From assembly GCA_050747525.1 (NCBI GenBank), contig JBOGOC010000056.1, forward strand, positions 8,573 to 72,572: a stretch of DNA of 64,000 bases. The letters run 5' to 3'. Within the stretch, counting starts at the first letter, position 1, and each line of letters starts with the position of its first letter. The DNA is from JBOGOC01 sp050747525. GTDB lineage: Bacteria > Acidobacteriota > Polarisedimenticolia > JACPZX01 > DASXTC01. Shown here piece by piece: positions 1-8,799 of the stretch. A program made the translations under genes and the position numbers. Below the pieces are notes generated by a model. That model saw only the letters and a program-made list of their open reading frames with translations. It searched no databases and had not been told where the DNA came from.

Positions 1-1
1 G

Positions 2-2605
2 CCCGGGCTGGGAGACGCTCTCGACACCGACGAAGGAGAACGCACCTCCCTCGCGCTGGATCTGTGGCAGCGCACGCCGTTGAGCGGCTCGGGCTACAGC
101 GCCTCGCTGCGCGTGGACGATCCGGAGGGCCGCATCGTCAGCCGGTTCGCATGGAACCTGCCGCCCGCCTTCGACCTGCGCGCGCAGGAGGATCCTCGCG
201 CCCAGGAAGGAGAGCCGCAGCTCGAGACCTCAGCCTTCCAGGACGTCCGCAAGAACATCCTGCACGCCCACCAGACGGTTCTCTCCCACGGCCGGGTCGC
301 CGGGTCGGTCACCGTGCACGTGCTGGAGGAGTTCGACAACCTCCCCTTCCTCACGCCCGAAACCCCCTACGTCCGCGCGCTGGCGCCGCGCGCGCGGCGC
401 ATCGCCACCCTGCCGGGGTCGCGCCGCATCCTGCACGCCGTCTACCAGCCGGACGGGCAGACGGTCTTCGCGAACCAGCGGCAGGCCCCACGCCTGACCC
501 CCGAGCTGTCGCACCTCATCACCACGCCGGGCCGCAGCGTGTGGATCTCGGCCCGCGAGGAGGGCGCGCCGGCTCGCTATCTCTTCTTCGGAGACGGCCG
601 GCACCTCTTCGCGCTTGGATACTCGCGCGCCACGCCGCTGGAGCACGTCGCGCGCGCGCTGAGGACCATGCTGTTCGGGCTCCTGCTCGCCGGCCTGGTC
701 ATCGCGCCCGTGCTGCTGTCCCCGTTGAGCGGCCGCTGGAGCGGCCTGTCGCGCCGCGTCATGCAGACGCTAGGGCGCACGCAGTACCGGAAGCTGCTCA
801 CCACGTTCGCCTTCACCACGGCGCTGCCGCTCATGGCTCTGGCCTTCCTGATGCAGGAGTACATCGTGCGGGAGATGGATCAGGAGATCGAGGAGCGCGG
901 CTGGCAGGCCGTCCGCTCCGCCGCCAGCCTCGTGCGGACCGTGCTGGTCACCGACGAGCAGTCGCAGCTCGAGGACGACCTGCTGTACTGGATCGGCCAG
1001 CAGGTGGGTCACGACGTGAATCTGTACGAACGGGGCGAGGTGACGGCGACCAGCCGCAGAGAGCTGTTCAGCTCCGGGCTCGTCTCGCCGCGCGTGGACG
1101 GAGACGTCTACCGGCGCATCGTGATCGAGGGCCGCCGGGTGGCCATGAGCAACCAGACGATGAGGGAGCTTCCCTACCGCATGATCACCGCGCCGCTGGC
1201 GGCCGGGCGCGCCCGCGCGGCCGCCCTGCTCTCCCTTCCGCTGGACGCGCAGACCGCGGAAGCGGAGCGCCGCGCGCGCGAGGTGGGCGACGTGGTGCTC
1301 ATCACTTCCGTCAGCATGGTGCTCCTGCTGGGCGTGGTGGGATACGCGCTCGCGCGCCGGATCTCGCGACCCATTCGCGATCTCAAGTCGGCGGCCGCCC
1401 AGATCGCCGCGGGCGACCTGGACGCCGTGGTGGCCTCGCGGGCCAGCGACGAGACCGGCGACCTCATCCTCACCTTCAACCGGATGGCGCAGGCGCTCAA
1501 GGAGCAGCGCGAGGACCTGGAGCGACGGCGGGACTACATCGAGAAGATCCTCCAGAACGCCACCATCGGCGTGGTCTCCATGGACCAGGCCGGCATCGTG
1601 GTCACGCGCAATCCGGCGGCGCTCACCCTGCTGGAGGATCCGTCGCTCTCCCCCGGGACCGACTTCATGGACCTGGTCTCACGGCGGCCCGAGCTGGCTC
1701 CCCTCTCCCGGCTGCTGAGACCCCCGGAGGGACGGGACGGGTCGGTGCCGGAGGGCGGCGAGGCCGAGCTGCGTCTGCCTGGAACACCAGAGCAGGAAAA
1801 GAACGTGCGCGCGCGTGCCGTCCCTTTCCTGGAGGGCCGCGGGGTCATCCTGCTGCTGGAGGATGTCACCGAGACCGTTCGCAGCAACCGGCTGGCCGCC
1901 TGGGCGGAGATGGCGCGCCGCATCGCGCACGAGATCAAGAACCCACTCACGCCCATCCAGCTCTCGGCGGAGCACATCCGGCGCGTGCACGCGGAGCGGC
2001 ATCCCGATTTCCCGCGCGTGCTGGACGAATGCCTGAGGACCATCATGGAAGAGGTCGCCACCCTGCGCGAGATCTCGGCGGAGTTCTCCACCTACGCGCG
2101 CATCCCCACTCCCCGCAAGGAGCGTGTCCGGGTCCACGACCTGCTGGCCGAGATCCTGCGCCCCTACCAGCGCGCGCTCCCCCCGGGCATGCGCCTGGAG
2201 ATGGACGCGCCGCCCGACCTGCCTCCCATCGAGGCCGATCGGTCGCTGCTGACGCGCGCCATCGTGAACCTCGTGGAGAACGCCCTGCAGGCCATGCCCA
2301 AGGGGGGACGGCTGTCCGTGCGGGCTTCGGCCACGGAACGGGAGATGGCCATCGAGGTGGCGGACACGGGCTTGGGAATGGATGCGGCCGCACAGGCGCG
2401 CATCTTCGAGCCCTACTTCTCGACCAAGGATACCGGGACGGGGCTGGGCCTTGCCATCGCACGCAAGGCCGTGGAAGAACACGGCGGGCGCATCGAGGTT
2501 ATCAGCGCCCTGCAGCGGGGAACCACGATGACCATCTACCTGCCGCTGCCTAGAGACGTGGGGCGAACACCGGCCAGTCCTGCGGCGGGGCGCCGCGCGG
2601 ACTGA
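2..2605 (+). CDS. NtrY-like sensor histidine kinase (5' end cut by window edge)
   Basis: The reading frame is open to the first base of the window, so the true start lies upstream; about 867 residues are visible. In order it shows an extracytoplasmic segment, a membrane helix near bases 665-725, a second near 790-860, another sensory loop, a third helix near 1285-1350 followed by a HAMP linker, a PAS-like segment (about 1530-1860), a HisKA domain with the phospho-accepting His in RIAHEIKNP (codon at 1928) and a HATPase domain (NLVENALQAM, DTGLGM, TGTGLGLAIA). This order is that of NtrY-type kinases, which phosphorylate sigma54 activators such as NtrX. No partner regulator is visible; it may lie to the left. 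It ends directly against the stop of the convergent next gene. Confidence 0.88.
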   Translation, partial: PGLGDALDTDEGERTSLALDLWQRTPLSGSGYSASLRVDDPEGRIVSRFAWNLPPAFDLRAQEDPRAQEGEPQLETSAFQDVRKNILHAHQTVLSHGRVAGSVTVHVLEEFDNLPFLTPETPYVRALAPRARRIATLPGSRRILHAVYQPDGQTVFANQRQAPRLTPELSHLITTPGRSVWISAREEGAPARYLFFGDGRHLFALGYSRATPLEHVARALRTMLFGLLLAGLVIAPVLLSPLSGRWSGLSRRVMQTLGRTQYRKLLTTFAFTTALPLMALAFLMQEYIVREMDQEIEERGWQAVRSAASLVRTVLVTDEQSQLEDDLLYWIGQQVGHDVNLYERGEVTATSRRELFSSGLVSPRVDGDVYRRIVIEGRRVAMSNQTMRELPYRMITAPLAAGRARAAALLSLPLDAQTAEAERRAREVGDVVLITSVSMVLLLGVVGYALARRISRPIRDLKSAAAQIAAGDLDAVVASRASDETGDLILTFNRMAQALKEQREDLERRRDYIEKILQNATIGVVSMDQAGIVVTRNPAALTLLEDPSLSPGTDFMDLVSRRPELAPLSRLLRPPEGRDGSVPEGGEAELRLPGTPEQEKNVRARAVPFLEGRGVILLLEDVTETVRSNRLAAWAEMARRIAHEIKNPLTPIQLSAEHIRRVHAERHPDFPRVLDECLRTIMEEVATLREISAEFSTYARIPTPRKERVRVHDLLAEILRPYQRALPPGMRLEMDAPPDLPPIEADRSLLTRAIVNLVENALQAMPKGGRLSVRASATEREMAIEVADTGLGMDAAAQARIFEPYFSTKDTGTGLGLAIARKAVEEHGGRIEVISALQRGTTMTIYLPLPRDVGRTPASPAAGRRAD

Positions 2606-2794
2606 TCACCCGAACTCGTCCTCTTCTTCTTCGGCCTCTTCCTCTTCCTCCTCTTCTTCGGCCACCGCTTCCAGTTCGAGGGGCCTGACGGAGATGATCT
2701 CCATGTCGAGCCCGCACTCCGGACAACTCACCAGGTCGCCCAGCTCCGGCTCATCGATATCGAACTCCGCCTCGCACTCGACGCAGGCTGCCAT
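2606..2794 (-). CDS. lysW: LysW-like amino-group carrier protein with acidic tail
   Basis: About 62 residues: an N-terminal zinc-ribbon-like half with two CxxC pairs (CVEC and CPEC), a short linker with the LysW-like stretch MEIISVRPLELE, then an almost pure glutamate tail ending EEEDEFG. LysW/ArgW proteins carry a growing lysine or arginine precursor on the gamma-carboxyl of a C-terminal Glu in an EDWGE-type motif. Here the chain ends in Gly and the final Glu is absent, so carrier function is uncertain. I chose the ATG at 2794 because AAGGAGG sits eight bases upstream; a start at 2815 lacks a ribosome site. None of the usual partners (lysX, lysZ, lysY, lysJ, lysK) is in the window. Confidence 0.72.
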   Translation of the reverse strand: MAACVECEAEFDIDEPELGDLVSCPECGLDMEIISVRPLELEAVAEEEEEEEEAEEEEDEFG

Positions 2795-2905
2795 CAAGAG
2801 TGCCTCCTTCTCCATGTTCCGTCATCCCTGTATCGAACATCATGTCTTGTGTTGACGTAACATCCGGCTCGCGCGGCGATGCTAGCACAGGGTCCGTGTT
2901 GTCAA

Positions 2906-5041
2906 CTAGCGGCGCGGCTGCGGCCGCGACACCGACGCCGCATCCCGCGCCGGCTCCGAGCATGACACATCATCGCACGCAACGATGAGGGGCGCCCGCC
3001 CCGGGTGAATCTTCATCTTCTTCAGCTCGTCGCGATCGGTCTCGGAATCGAGCCATCGAACGACCTTGCCCGGATCGAAGAGGGCGCGCGCGGCGGCCAC
3101 CAGCGTCTTCGCATCGGCGTCGTCACGCCGTCCCGTCACGATGTAGCGCGTCGGCGGCCTCAGATGGGATTCTACTGCAAGGGCGATCCCCGCGTGAAAG
3201 TGCTCCAGCTTCTTCATGGTGGAGATGGACTGCCGGAGGCACTGGTCGGCCCGCTCGCGCCATGACCCCTCGCCCGTGAGCAGCGCCAGCCGATCCAGCA
3301 CGCGCGCGGCCAGCGAGTTGAGCGCCGGATAGGCGATGTCGTTGGGAAGCCGCCGTCGCACCGTGAGATACCCGGGCGCCTGGGCATCCTCGACCACGTC
3401 GAAGAAACCGCCGTCCTTGGGATCCCAGAAGAGCGTCTGGGCGCGGCGCATCAGGTCCTCGGCCGCCGCGAGGTAGCGCCGGTCGAAAGTGTCCTCGTAC
3501 ACCGCCAGGCTGGCCCAGGCCAGCGCCACGTGATCCAGGGCCAGGGGGGGATCGTACGGCGCCTCGGGGGGCGGATGCACGCGGTGCCTCAGCGCGCCGT
3601 CGGCCGGCACCTGAGCCAGCATCCGGTTCATCGCCGCGATCCCGGCGGCGCGTGCCGGCTCGCTCCCCAGGACGCGCGCGGCCTGCATCATGGACACCAC
3701 CGCCAGCGACGTCGAGTCCACGTAGATCGCGCGATCCACGAGCGGCGCGGCGCGCCTGGCGCGCTCGCCCGCCAGCGTGGAGAGGATGGACGCCTCCCCT
3801 CGTGACAGCTCGGCAGGATCCATTCCCAGCTGAGCGGCAAGCGGCTTCCTGTCCATGGCCAGGTAGAGAAGCCCGCGCGGCGGCGGACCCAGCACCAGCT
3901 CACCCTCGGGGGTGATGTTGAACAGGCCGCGCCGGATCCGATCCAGGCCCGCGGCGACCAGCGCCTGCATCTCCGCGTCGGTCCACGCGTAGTACATCCC
4001 CCGCGGCTCGTCCGCATTCGTCTGGGCCTGCTGGGCGATGTAGAACCCTCCCTGCGGATCCCCAAGAACCGTCAGCAGGTAGTCGAGCGTCTTCTCCGCG
4101 GCGCGCTTCAGATCGGAATCGCCACCCGCCTCCACCGCCATGAGGCAGTTGCCGAGGAAGGTCGCGTTGTAGGTGAGGAGCTTCTCGAACTCCGGGTAGC
4201 GCCACGCCTGGTCGGTGGTGGAACGGTGGATCCCGCCCGCCAGCCGATCGTAGATGGCACCTCGCTCCATCCCGTGCAGCGTCCCCATCACCATGTCCAG
4301 GTAGGCCACGCTCCCCGAGCGATGGTAGAGGGTCAAGGCCAGCTCCACCGCAAAGGGCGCGGGGATACGGGGACTCGCCCCGAACCCGCCATGATCAAAA
4401 TCGTACGAGGCCGCCAGCGCAGCCCCCGCTTCGGAGATGACGTCGGGCCTCACCTCCGGGGCACGCGCCACCTGGCGTTCGCGCTCGAAGGCCATGTTCA
4501 CCACGCGGCGCGATCCGTCGATGGCCTGAGGGCTCTTCTGGTACAGCGACGCGGTCCCCCTGAGCAGGGATCTCAGCCCGGGCTTGCGAGGCCGATCCTC
4601 CAGAGCGATGAAGGAGCTTCCATACATGACCTCGCCTCCCGGAGTCAGCATGGCGAGCAGGGGCCACCCGGAGTCTCCTTTGGTGATCACGCTCACCGCC
4701 AGCTGGTAGCGCAGATCGATGTCCGGGCGCCGGTCGCGCAGCACTCGTATCGGCACGTACAGGTCCTTCACCAGGGAGGCCACCTCGGCGTCGTTGAGCA
4801 CCTTCTCGTTCATCCACTGCGAGGCGCGGGCCCACGGCGCGTCGATCAGAAGGAAGATGGGCTTGTTCTCGGCCGCCGCCCTCTTGAACGTCGCCTCGGT
4901 CCAGTCCTGCCACTCGATGCCGGCAGGCGGCGCGGGGGGGGCCGGCGTCTCGGGAGCCGCCAGCCAGGCCGCGGCGAGCAAAAGTACGGAACAGATCGAG
5001 CCTGGGAGTGAAATCGGAGCCTCCGTGAAGGAAAACCGCAC
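2906..5041 (-). CDS. DUF255/YyaL-family protein lacking the thioredoxin CxxC
   Basis: 711 residues. The N-terminus has a hydrophobic stretch (SVLLLAAAWLAA) that could be a signal peptide. Residues about 45-165 align by eye with the thioredoxin-like domain of YyaL/SSP411 proteins (RRPDIDLRYQL, SGWPLLAMLTPGG), and the remainder is an alpha/alpha-toroid-like region (DYDFDHGGFG, GGIHRSTTD, EFEKLLTYNA). The family usually has CHWCHVM at the first helix; here that place reads APWARASQWM, so both cysteines are gone and redox activity is unlikely. The start is a GTG without a clear Shine-Dalgarno, so the N-terminus is uncertain. Function of the family is poorly known; I assign none. Confidence 0.8.
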   Translation of the reverse strand: MRFSFTEAPISLPGSICSVLLLAAAWLAAPETPAPPAPPAGIEWQDWTEATFKRAAAENKPIFLLIDAPWARASQWMNEKVLNDAEVASLVKDLYVPIRVLRDRRPDIDLRYQLAVSVITKGDSGWPLLAMLTPGGEVMYGSSFIALEDRPRKPGLRSLLRGTASLYQKSPQAIDGSRRVVNMAFERERQVARAPEVRPDVISEAGAALAASYDFDHGGFGASPRIPAPFAVELALTLYHRSGSVAYLDMVMGTLHGMERGAIYDRLAGGIHRSTTDQAWRYPEFEKLLTYNATFLGNCLMAVEAGGDSDLKRAAEKTLDYLLTVLGDPQGGFYIAQQAQTNADEPRGMYYAWTDAEMQALVAAGLDRIRRGLFNITPEGELVLGPPPRGLLYLAMDRKPLAAQLGMDPAELSRGEASILSTLAGERARRAAPLVDRAIYVDSTSLAVVSMMQAARVLGSEPARAAGIAAMNRMLAQVPADGALRHRVHPPPEAPYDPPLALDHVALAWASLAVYEDTFDRRYLAAAEDLMRRAQTLFWDPKDGGFFDVVEDAQAPGYLTVRRRLPNDIAYPALNSLAARVLDRLALLTGEGSWRERADQCLRQSISTMKKLEHFHAGIALAVESHLRPPTRYIVTGRRDDADAKTLVAAARALFDPGKVVRWLDSETDRDELKKMKIHPGRAPLIVACDDVSCSEPARDAASVSRPQPRR

Positions 5042-5294
5042 GCGGGGCGTGCCGGGGCGGCATTCTATAATGCGCCGCCGGGGCTCACCATCGGCCCGCC
5101 TCCCCGGTTAACACGCCGGGGGATCCCGCCTGCCTCCCCGGCAGGGTCCAGGTAGCGGCCGGATCGACAAGGGTGCTATTTCTTTTCGACATGATTACCC
5201 TCGCCCCCACGAGGGCCCGGGCGACAGCCGCCTCCTGGTGTGAGTTGCTTCGCCTTCCCATGGGCGATACGTTCCCCATCCCACCGGGAGCGTC

Positions 5295-6854
5295 ATGACC
5301 AAACGACTGCCAGCGCTCGCCTTGTTGGCCGCCACCCTGGGAATCCTCGGGGGCGCGGCGGCCCTGTGGTGGGTACGGCTCCAGCCCGACCCGATCCAGA
5401 TCCTCACGCCCCCGCCCACCGCCTCGGTGGAGGCTGGGGTCACGCGGCAGGACCGGCGGGACCGGCAGGTGGCTCTGGCCAGAACCCTGGTGCAGGAGAA
5501 CGACTACCGGGGCGCCGTCGCGGCGCTGGACCGCGCTCTCGAGGCCATGCCGGGCGACGCCGAGGCGCTCGCGCTGCAGGTGCGCGCTCTGCGTGCGCAG
5601 CGCCGCTACACCGCCGCCCGCGGCGCTGCTCTGCGGATTCAGGACGCCTACCCGGACTCGGCGCTCGCGCACATCCTGCTCGGATCGATCGCCACGCAGC
5701 AGGGCGATGCCGCCACGGCCCGGCGCGACATCGAGCGCGCCGTGGAGATCGATCCTTCTTCCGCGCAGGCACTGGCGCAGCTGGCCGCGCTCGATCTGAT
5801 GGAAGGCAAGATCGGGGAGGCGCGCTGGCGCGCCGCCCGCTCCCTGGCCATGGAGCCGGACAACCCCACCGGCCTGCGCGTCATGGCGAAGCTGGTGCGA
5901 GGCCGCCCCGAGCTGCTGTCCATCATGCGCCGCCTGCTCGAAGCCGTCCCGGACGATCAGCTCACGCGCGCCTGGATGGAGGTGCTGAGCGCATCCACGG
6001 CTCCCGAGGTGAACTTCATTGCGCCGATCCTGGGCCAGGTGGAGGTCCCTCTGGAGCCCGATCCGGACGGGCGCTTCTACGTGCGGGCGGACGTCGGGAC
6101 GCTCACCCATCTGCGGCTCCTGGTGGACACCGGGGCCTCGGGGATGGTCCTGGCTGAGGCGGCCGCCCGCCGCCTGGGGATGAAGCTGCTCGAGTTCTCG
6201 GAGAGCGCCGGCCTGGGAGGCCTGACCCGTCACTCGCACCCGATCCTGATCCACCGGCTGGCGGTGGGCCCCATGCGGGCGCGCGAGGTGATGGCCACCG
6301 CGTCGAACCTCCCCCAGCCCATCGACGGGATCATCAATCCGCTGATCTTCGCGCCCCCGGGATCGGGGATCATGATGGAGCTCCAGCCCGTCCGCCAGCG
6401 TCTCATCTTCCGCACGGCCTCCGGGGCCGGCACCGCGGACGGCCGCTGGGTCTCCGTCCCCTACCTGGCGGACGGCTACCACATCATCTTCCGTATCATC
6501 CTGGCGGGAGAGCCCTCCATGGCGCTGCTGGACACGGGCGCCGCGGTCGAGCTGATCGATCGCAGCGTGATGCGGCGCCTGCCCGGTGCCGTGGTCCTGT
6601 CCTCGCACGACGCGGGCACGACCCTGCTGGGATTCGGCGGCCAGATCGACGACGCGGAGACCATCGAGCAGGTCCCCCTGCGGATCGCGGGCCGGGACAT
6701 GACCACGCGCCGCCTGTTCCTCGTGGACCTCAACGAGGAGAGCTTCCGGTTCATGGTCGATCTGGACGCCATCGTGGGCATCGATCGCCTGAAGTTGTTC
6801 GACCTGAGGGTCGATCCGGGGGCCGGCCGTCTCTTCTTCCGCCCGCTTCCCTGA
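5295..6854 (+). CDS. TPR protein with duplicated retropepsin-like aspartic protease domain
   Basis: 519 residues. A short N-terminal hydrophobic helix (about residues 5-27) would anchor or export the protein. Residues about 45-225 form tetratricopeptide-like repeats. Two retropepsin half-domains follow, each with a DTG triad: LVDTGASGMV near residue 277 and ALLDTGAAVELID near residue 412. Bacterial clan-AA proteases of this type usually work as dimers or tandem pairs; here both catalytic aspartates lie in one chain, so a single polypeptide could form the active site. The ATG at 5295 follows a GGGAG motif. Its stop abuts that of the convergent SGNH hydrolase. Substrate unknown. Confidence 0.82.
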   Translation: MTKRLPALALLAATLGILGGAAALWWVRLQPDPIQILTPPPTASVEAGVTRQDRRDRQVALARTLVQENDYRGAVAALDRALEAMPGDAEALALQVRALRAQRRYTAARGAALRIQDAYPDSALAHILLGSIATQQGDAATARRDIERAVEIDPSSAQALAQLAALDLMEGKIGEARWRAARSLAMEPDNPTGLRVMAKLVRGRPELLSIMRRLLEAVPDDQLTRAWMEVLSASTAPEVNFIAPILGQVEVPLEPDPDGRFYVRADVGTLTHLRLLVDTGASGMVLAEAAARRLGMKLLEFSESAGLGGLTRHSHPILIHRLAVGPMRAREVMATASNLPQPIDGIINPLIFAPPGSGIMMELQPVRQRLIFRTASGAGTADGRWVSVPYLADGYHIIFRIILAGEPSMALLDTGAAVELIDRSVMRRLPGAVVLSSHDAGTTLLGFGGQIDDAETIEQVPLRIAGRDMTTRRLFLVDLNEESFRFMVDLDAIVGIDRLKLFDLRVDPGAGRLFFRPLP

Positions 6855-8042
6855 TCAGGATCCCCCCGCCCGCCTGAAGGCGGGCGTGGCCTCCACCATC
6901 GGCACGAGCGCCTCGGCCAGGATCCGCTGGCCCGCTTCGTTCGGATGACAGTGATCGCTCAGGTAAACCGCCAGCCAGGGGTTGTCCTGCATCAGCACGT
7001 CTCCGTAGAGAGCCCGCGTGCGGTCCAGCTCCGGGATCCGCAGACGCCCGCCGGCGTGGTCCTCCAGCGCGCCCTGCAGCACGCTCGAGGTGCGCATCAG
7101 GGGGACGTCGGCCATCGCCGCGGCCTCCAGCATGGGCCCCGCCATGTCACCCGGTGTGCAGTTCTCGACGAACAGGGGTGAGGCGCCCGCCTCCCGCACT
7201 TCACGGGCCATGGCCGCGAGGTTCTCCCGGCTCCTGTCCGGCCCCACGTTGAGAACCAGGTCTCGCGCCGGCGCCCGGCGTGAGCCCCACCAGGCGGCCG
7301 CCGCCTGGTAGGCGCGGCTGTGGTGCAGCAGGCCCCGCAGCGATCCCATCCATCCCTGCTGCCGGCGGTGAGCCACGTCGAACGGCTCCGGCACGGCGCT
7401 GTAGTCGTTCGATCCGTACGACAGCGTCACGACGTCGGGCTGGTAGCGCAGGGCCTCGCGCGCCAGCAGGATCCGTCCCTGGAACGACGAATAGCCGCAC
7501 ACCCCCAGGTTGATCACCTCGATGGCCTGCCCCGGGTGCCGTGACCGCAGAAGCGTCTCCAGCCGGCGGGCGTAGGTCGCCTCCGGGTCCACGCCCCAGC
7601 CGAAGGTGGAGGAGTCACCCAGGACGACGATCCGCAGGGTCCCGGCCGGCTTGCCGTACGGGACCTCGGGCGTGTTGTAGCCGCGGCCGTTGGTGTGGAA
7701 GCGCCACGCGGTCGCCGGCCGGACGTTCTCGGGGGCGGCCACGTCGGTGAGCGTCAGCTCGAGGTCCGGCTGGAGCCTGTAGAAGAGGTCCCTGTCCCAG
7801 CGGTAGGTCCTGTAGTAGGCGGCGAGGTCGCCGGGGCGCTCGGACAGCAGACGGATCCAGTCCTTTTCCTTCTCCAGGATCCCGGGATGGAGCCACGCCG
7901 GCACCTCGGGTCGTGCGGCCGGCCCCAGGCTCGCGACGCGCGCGAGCGCTTCGAGACACCCCAGCACCAGCAGGGGCGCCGCCAGGATGAGACCCCATCC
8001 CAGCAGGCGCACGCGTGCGGGTGCTCGGTTCGCTGCGTTCAT
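6855..8042 (-). CDS. SGNH/GDSL-family hydrolase, membrane-anchored or secreted
   Basis: About 395 residues with an N-terminal hydrophobic helix (about residues 13-33) acting as signal or anchor. SGNH blocks are present in order: LGDSSTFGWG near residue 143 (nucleophile Ser), VINLGVCGYSS (Gly block), YGSNDYS (Asn block) and DHCHPNEAG near residue 365 (Asp-His pair). Members deacylate or deacetylate lipids, carbohydrates or peptidoglycan-linked groups; the substrate here cannot be read from sequence. An in-frame GTG at 8048 is an alternative start; neither start has a good ribosome site. It is divergent from phoU. Confidence 0.82.
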   Translation of the reverse strand: MNAANRAPARVRLLGWGLILAAPLLVLGCLEALARVASLGPAARPEVPAWLHPGILEKEKDWIRLLSERPGDLAAYYRTYRWDRDLFYRLQPDLELTLTDVAAPENVRPATAWRFHTNGRGYNTPEVPYGKPAGTLRIVVLGDSSTFGWGVDPEATYARRLETLLRSRHPGQAIEVINLGVCGYSSFQGRILLAREALRYQPDVVTLSYGSNDYSAVPEPFDVAHRRQQGWMGSLRGLLHHSRAYQAAAAWWGSRRAPARDLVLNVGPDRSRENLAAMAREVREAGASPLFVENCTPGDMAGPMLEAAAMADVPLMRTSSVLQGALEDHAGGRLRIPELDRTRALYGDVLMQDNPWLAVYLSDHCHPNEAGQRILAEALVPMVEATPAFRRAGGS

Positions 8043-8094
8043 CTCCACGCGAGAGGAAGCACCCCGCCATCATCCCAGGGTGCGGCGCATGAAG

Positions 8095-8100
8095 TATAAT
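8095..8100 (+). promoter_or_regulatory. Candidate -10 element for phoU-phoB-phoR
   Basis: A perfect TATAAT hexamer lies 21 bases upstream of the phoU ATG. A transcript beginning about 7 bases later would carry a short leader with the GAGG ribosome site at 8111-8114. No convincing -35 is visible and no 11-bp-periodic PHO-like array is seen here, in contrast to the porin and pstS upstream regions. Confidence 0.5.
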
Positions 8101-8121
8101 CGCCGACGACGAGGTCAATGC

Positions 8122-8799
8122 ATGGACAAGCTCGAACGTCATTTCGAAAAAGACCTGGAATCGCTCACCGCGGAGATCCTCCGGCTGGGAAGCCAGTGCC
8201 AGGAGGCGATCGAAGGGGCCCTGGCCGCCCTCATCGAGAGAGACCCCGATCGCGCCCGCAAGGTGATCGACGGCGACGAGGTGCTGGATCAGCAGGAGCT
8301 GCGCATCGACCAGATGTGCACCGACCTGCTCGCTCTGAGGCAGCCCATGGCGTCCGATCTGCGCTTCCTCACCACGGCTCTCAAGATCACGCCCGAGCTG
8401 GAGCGCATCGGAGACCTGGCGGTGAACATCAGCGAGCGGTCCATCGAGCTCTCCCAGGAGCCGACCCTCAAGCCCCTGATCGACATCCCGCGGATGGCCA
8501 GCCTGGCCGTGCAGATGCTGCAGGGCTCCCTGGAAGCCTTCGTCCGGCGGGACGCGGCCGCCGCCCGCGCCATCATCCGCAAGGATGACGAAGTGGATCG
8601 ACTCATGGAGCAGGTGTTCCGGGAGCTGCTGTCGTACATGATCGAGGACCCGCGCTCGATCACGCGCGCCATCCGGCTCACCTTCGTGGCCAAGTACCTC
8701 GAGCGCATCGCCGACGGGTGCACCAACATCTGCGAGATGGTCGTCTACATGGCCGAAGGGAGGATCATCCGGCATGGCGGGCTCCACCCCGTCCGGTAG
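8122..8799 (+). CDS. phoU: Phosphate signalling regulator PhoU
   Basis: 225 residues, the usual PhoU length, with two three-helix PhoU domains. Characteristic segments are RHFEKDLESL at the N-terminus, LRQPMASDLRFL, ELERIGDLAVNI and, in the second half, KYLERIADGCTNI; the E/D-rich segments bind metal clusters in this family. PhoU links the Pst transporter to the PhoR/PhoB two-component system and represses it when phosphate is plentiful. The start at 8122 is chosen because the protein then begins with the conserved MDKLERHFEK and has a GAGG site eight bases upstream. The 3' end overlaps phoB by 26 bases, consistent with an operon. Confidence 0.93.
   Translation: MDKLERHFEKDLESLTAEILRLGSQCQEAIEGALAALIERDPDRARKVIDGDEVLDQQELRIDQMCTDLLALRQPMASDLRFLTTALKITPELERIGDLAVNISERSIELSQEPTLKPLIDIPRMASLAVQMLQGSLEAFVRRDAAAARAIIRKDDEVDRLMEQVFRELLSYMIEDPRSITRAIRLTFVAKYLERIADGCTNICEMVVYMAEGRIIRHGGLHPVR

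Noticed and set aside
2751..2963. A 70-codon minus-strand frame between the LysW-like and DUF255 genes
   Set aside because: It overlaps both neighbours, is low in complexity and lacks a ribosome site.
5245..5273. TTGCTT-17-TACGTT as promoter of the TPR/retropepsin gene
   Set aside because: Only about half of each hexamer matches consensus; not distinguishable from chance.
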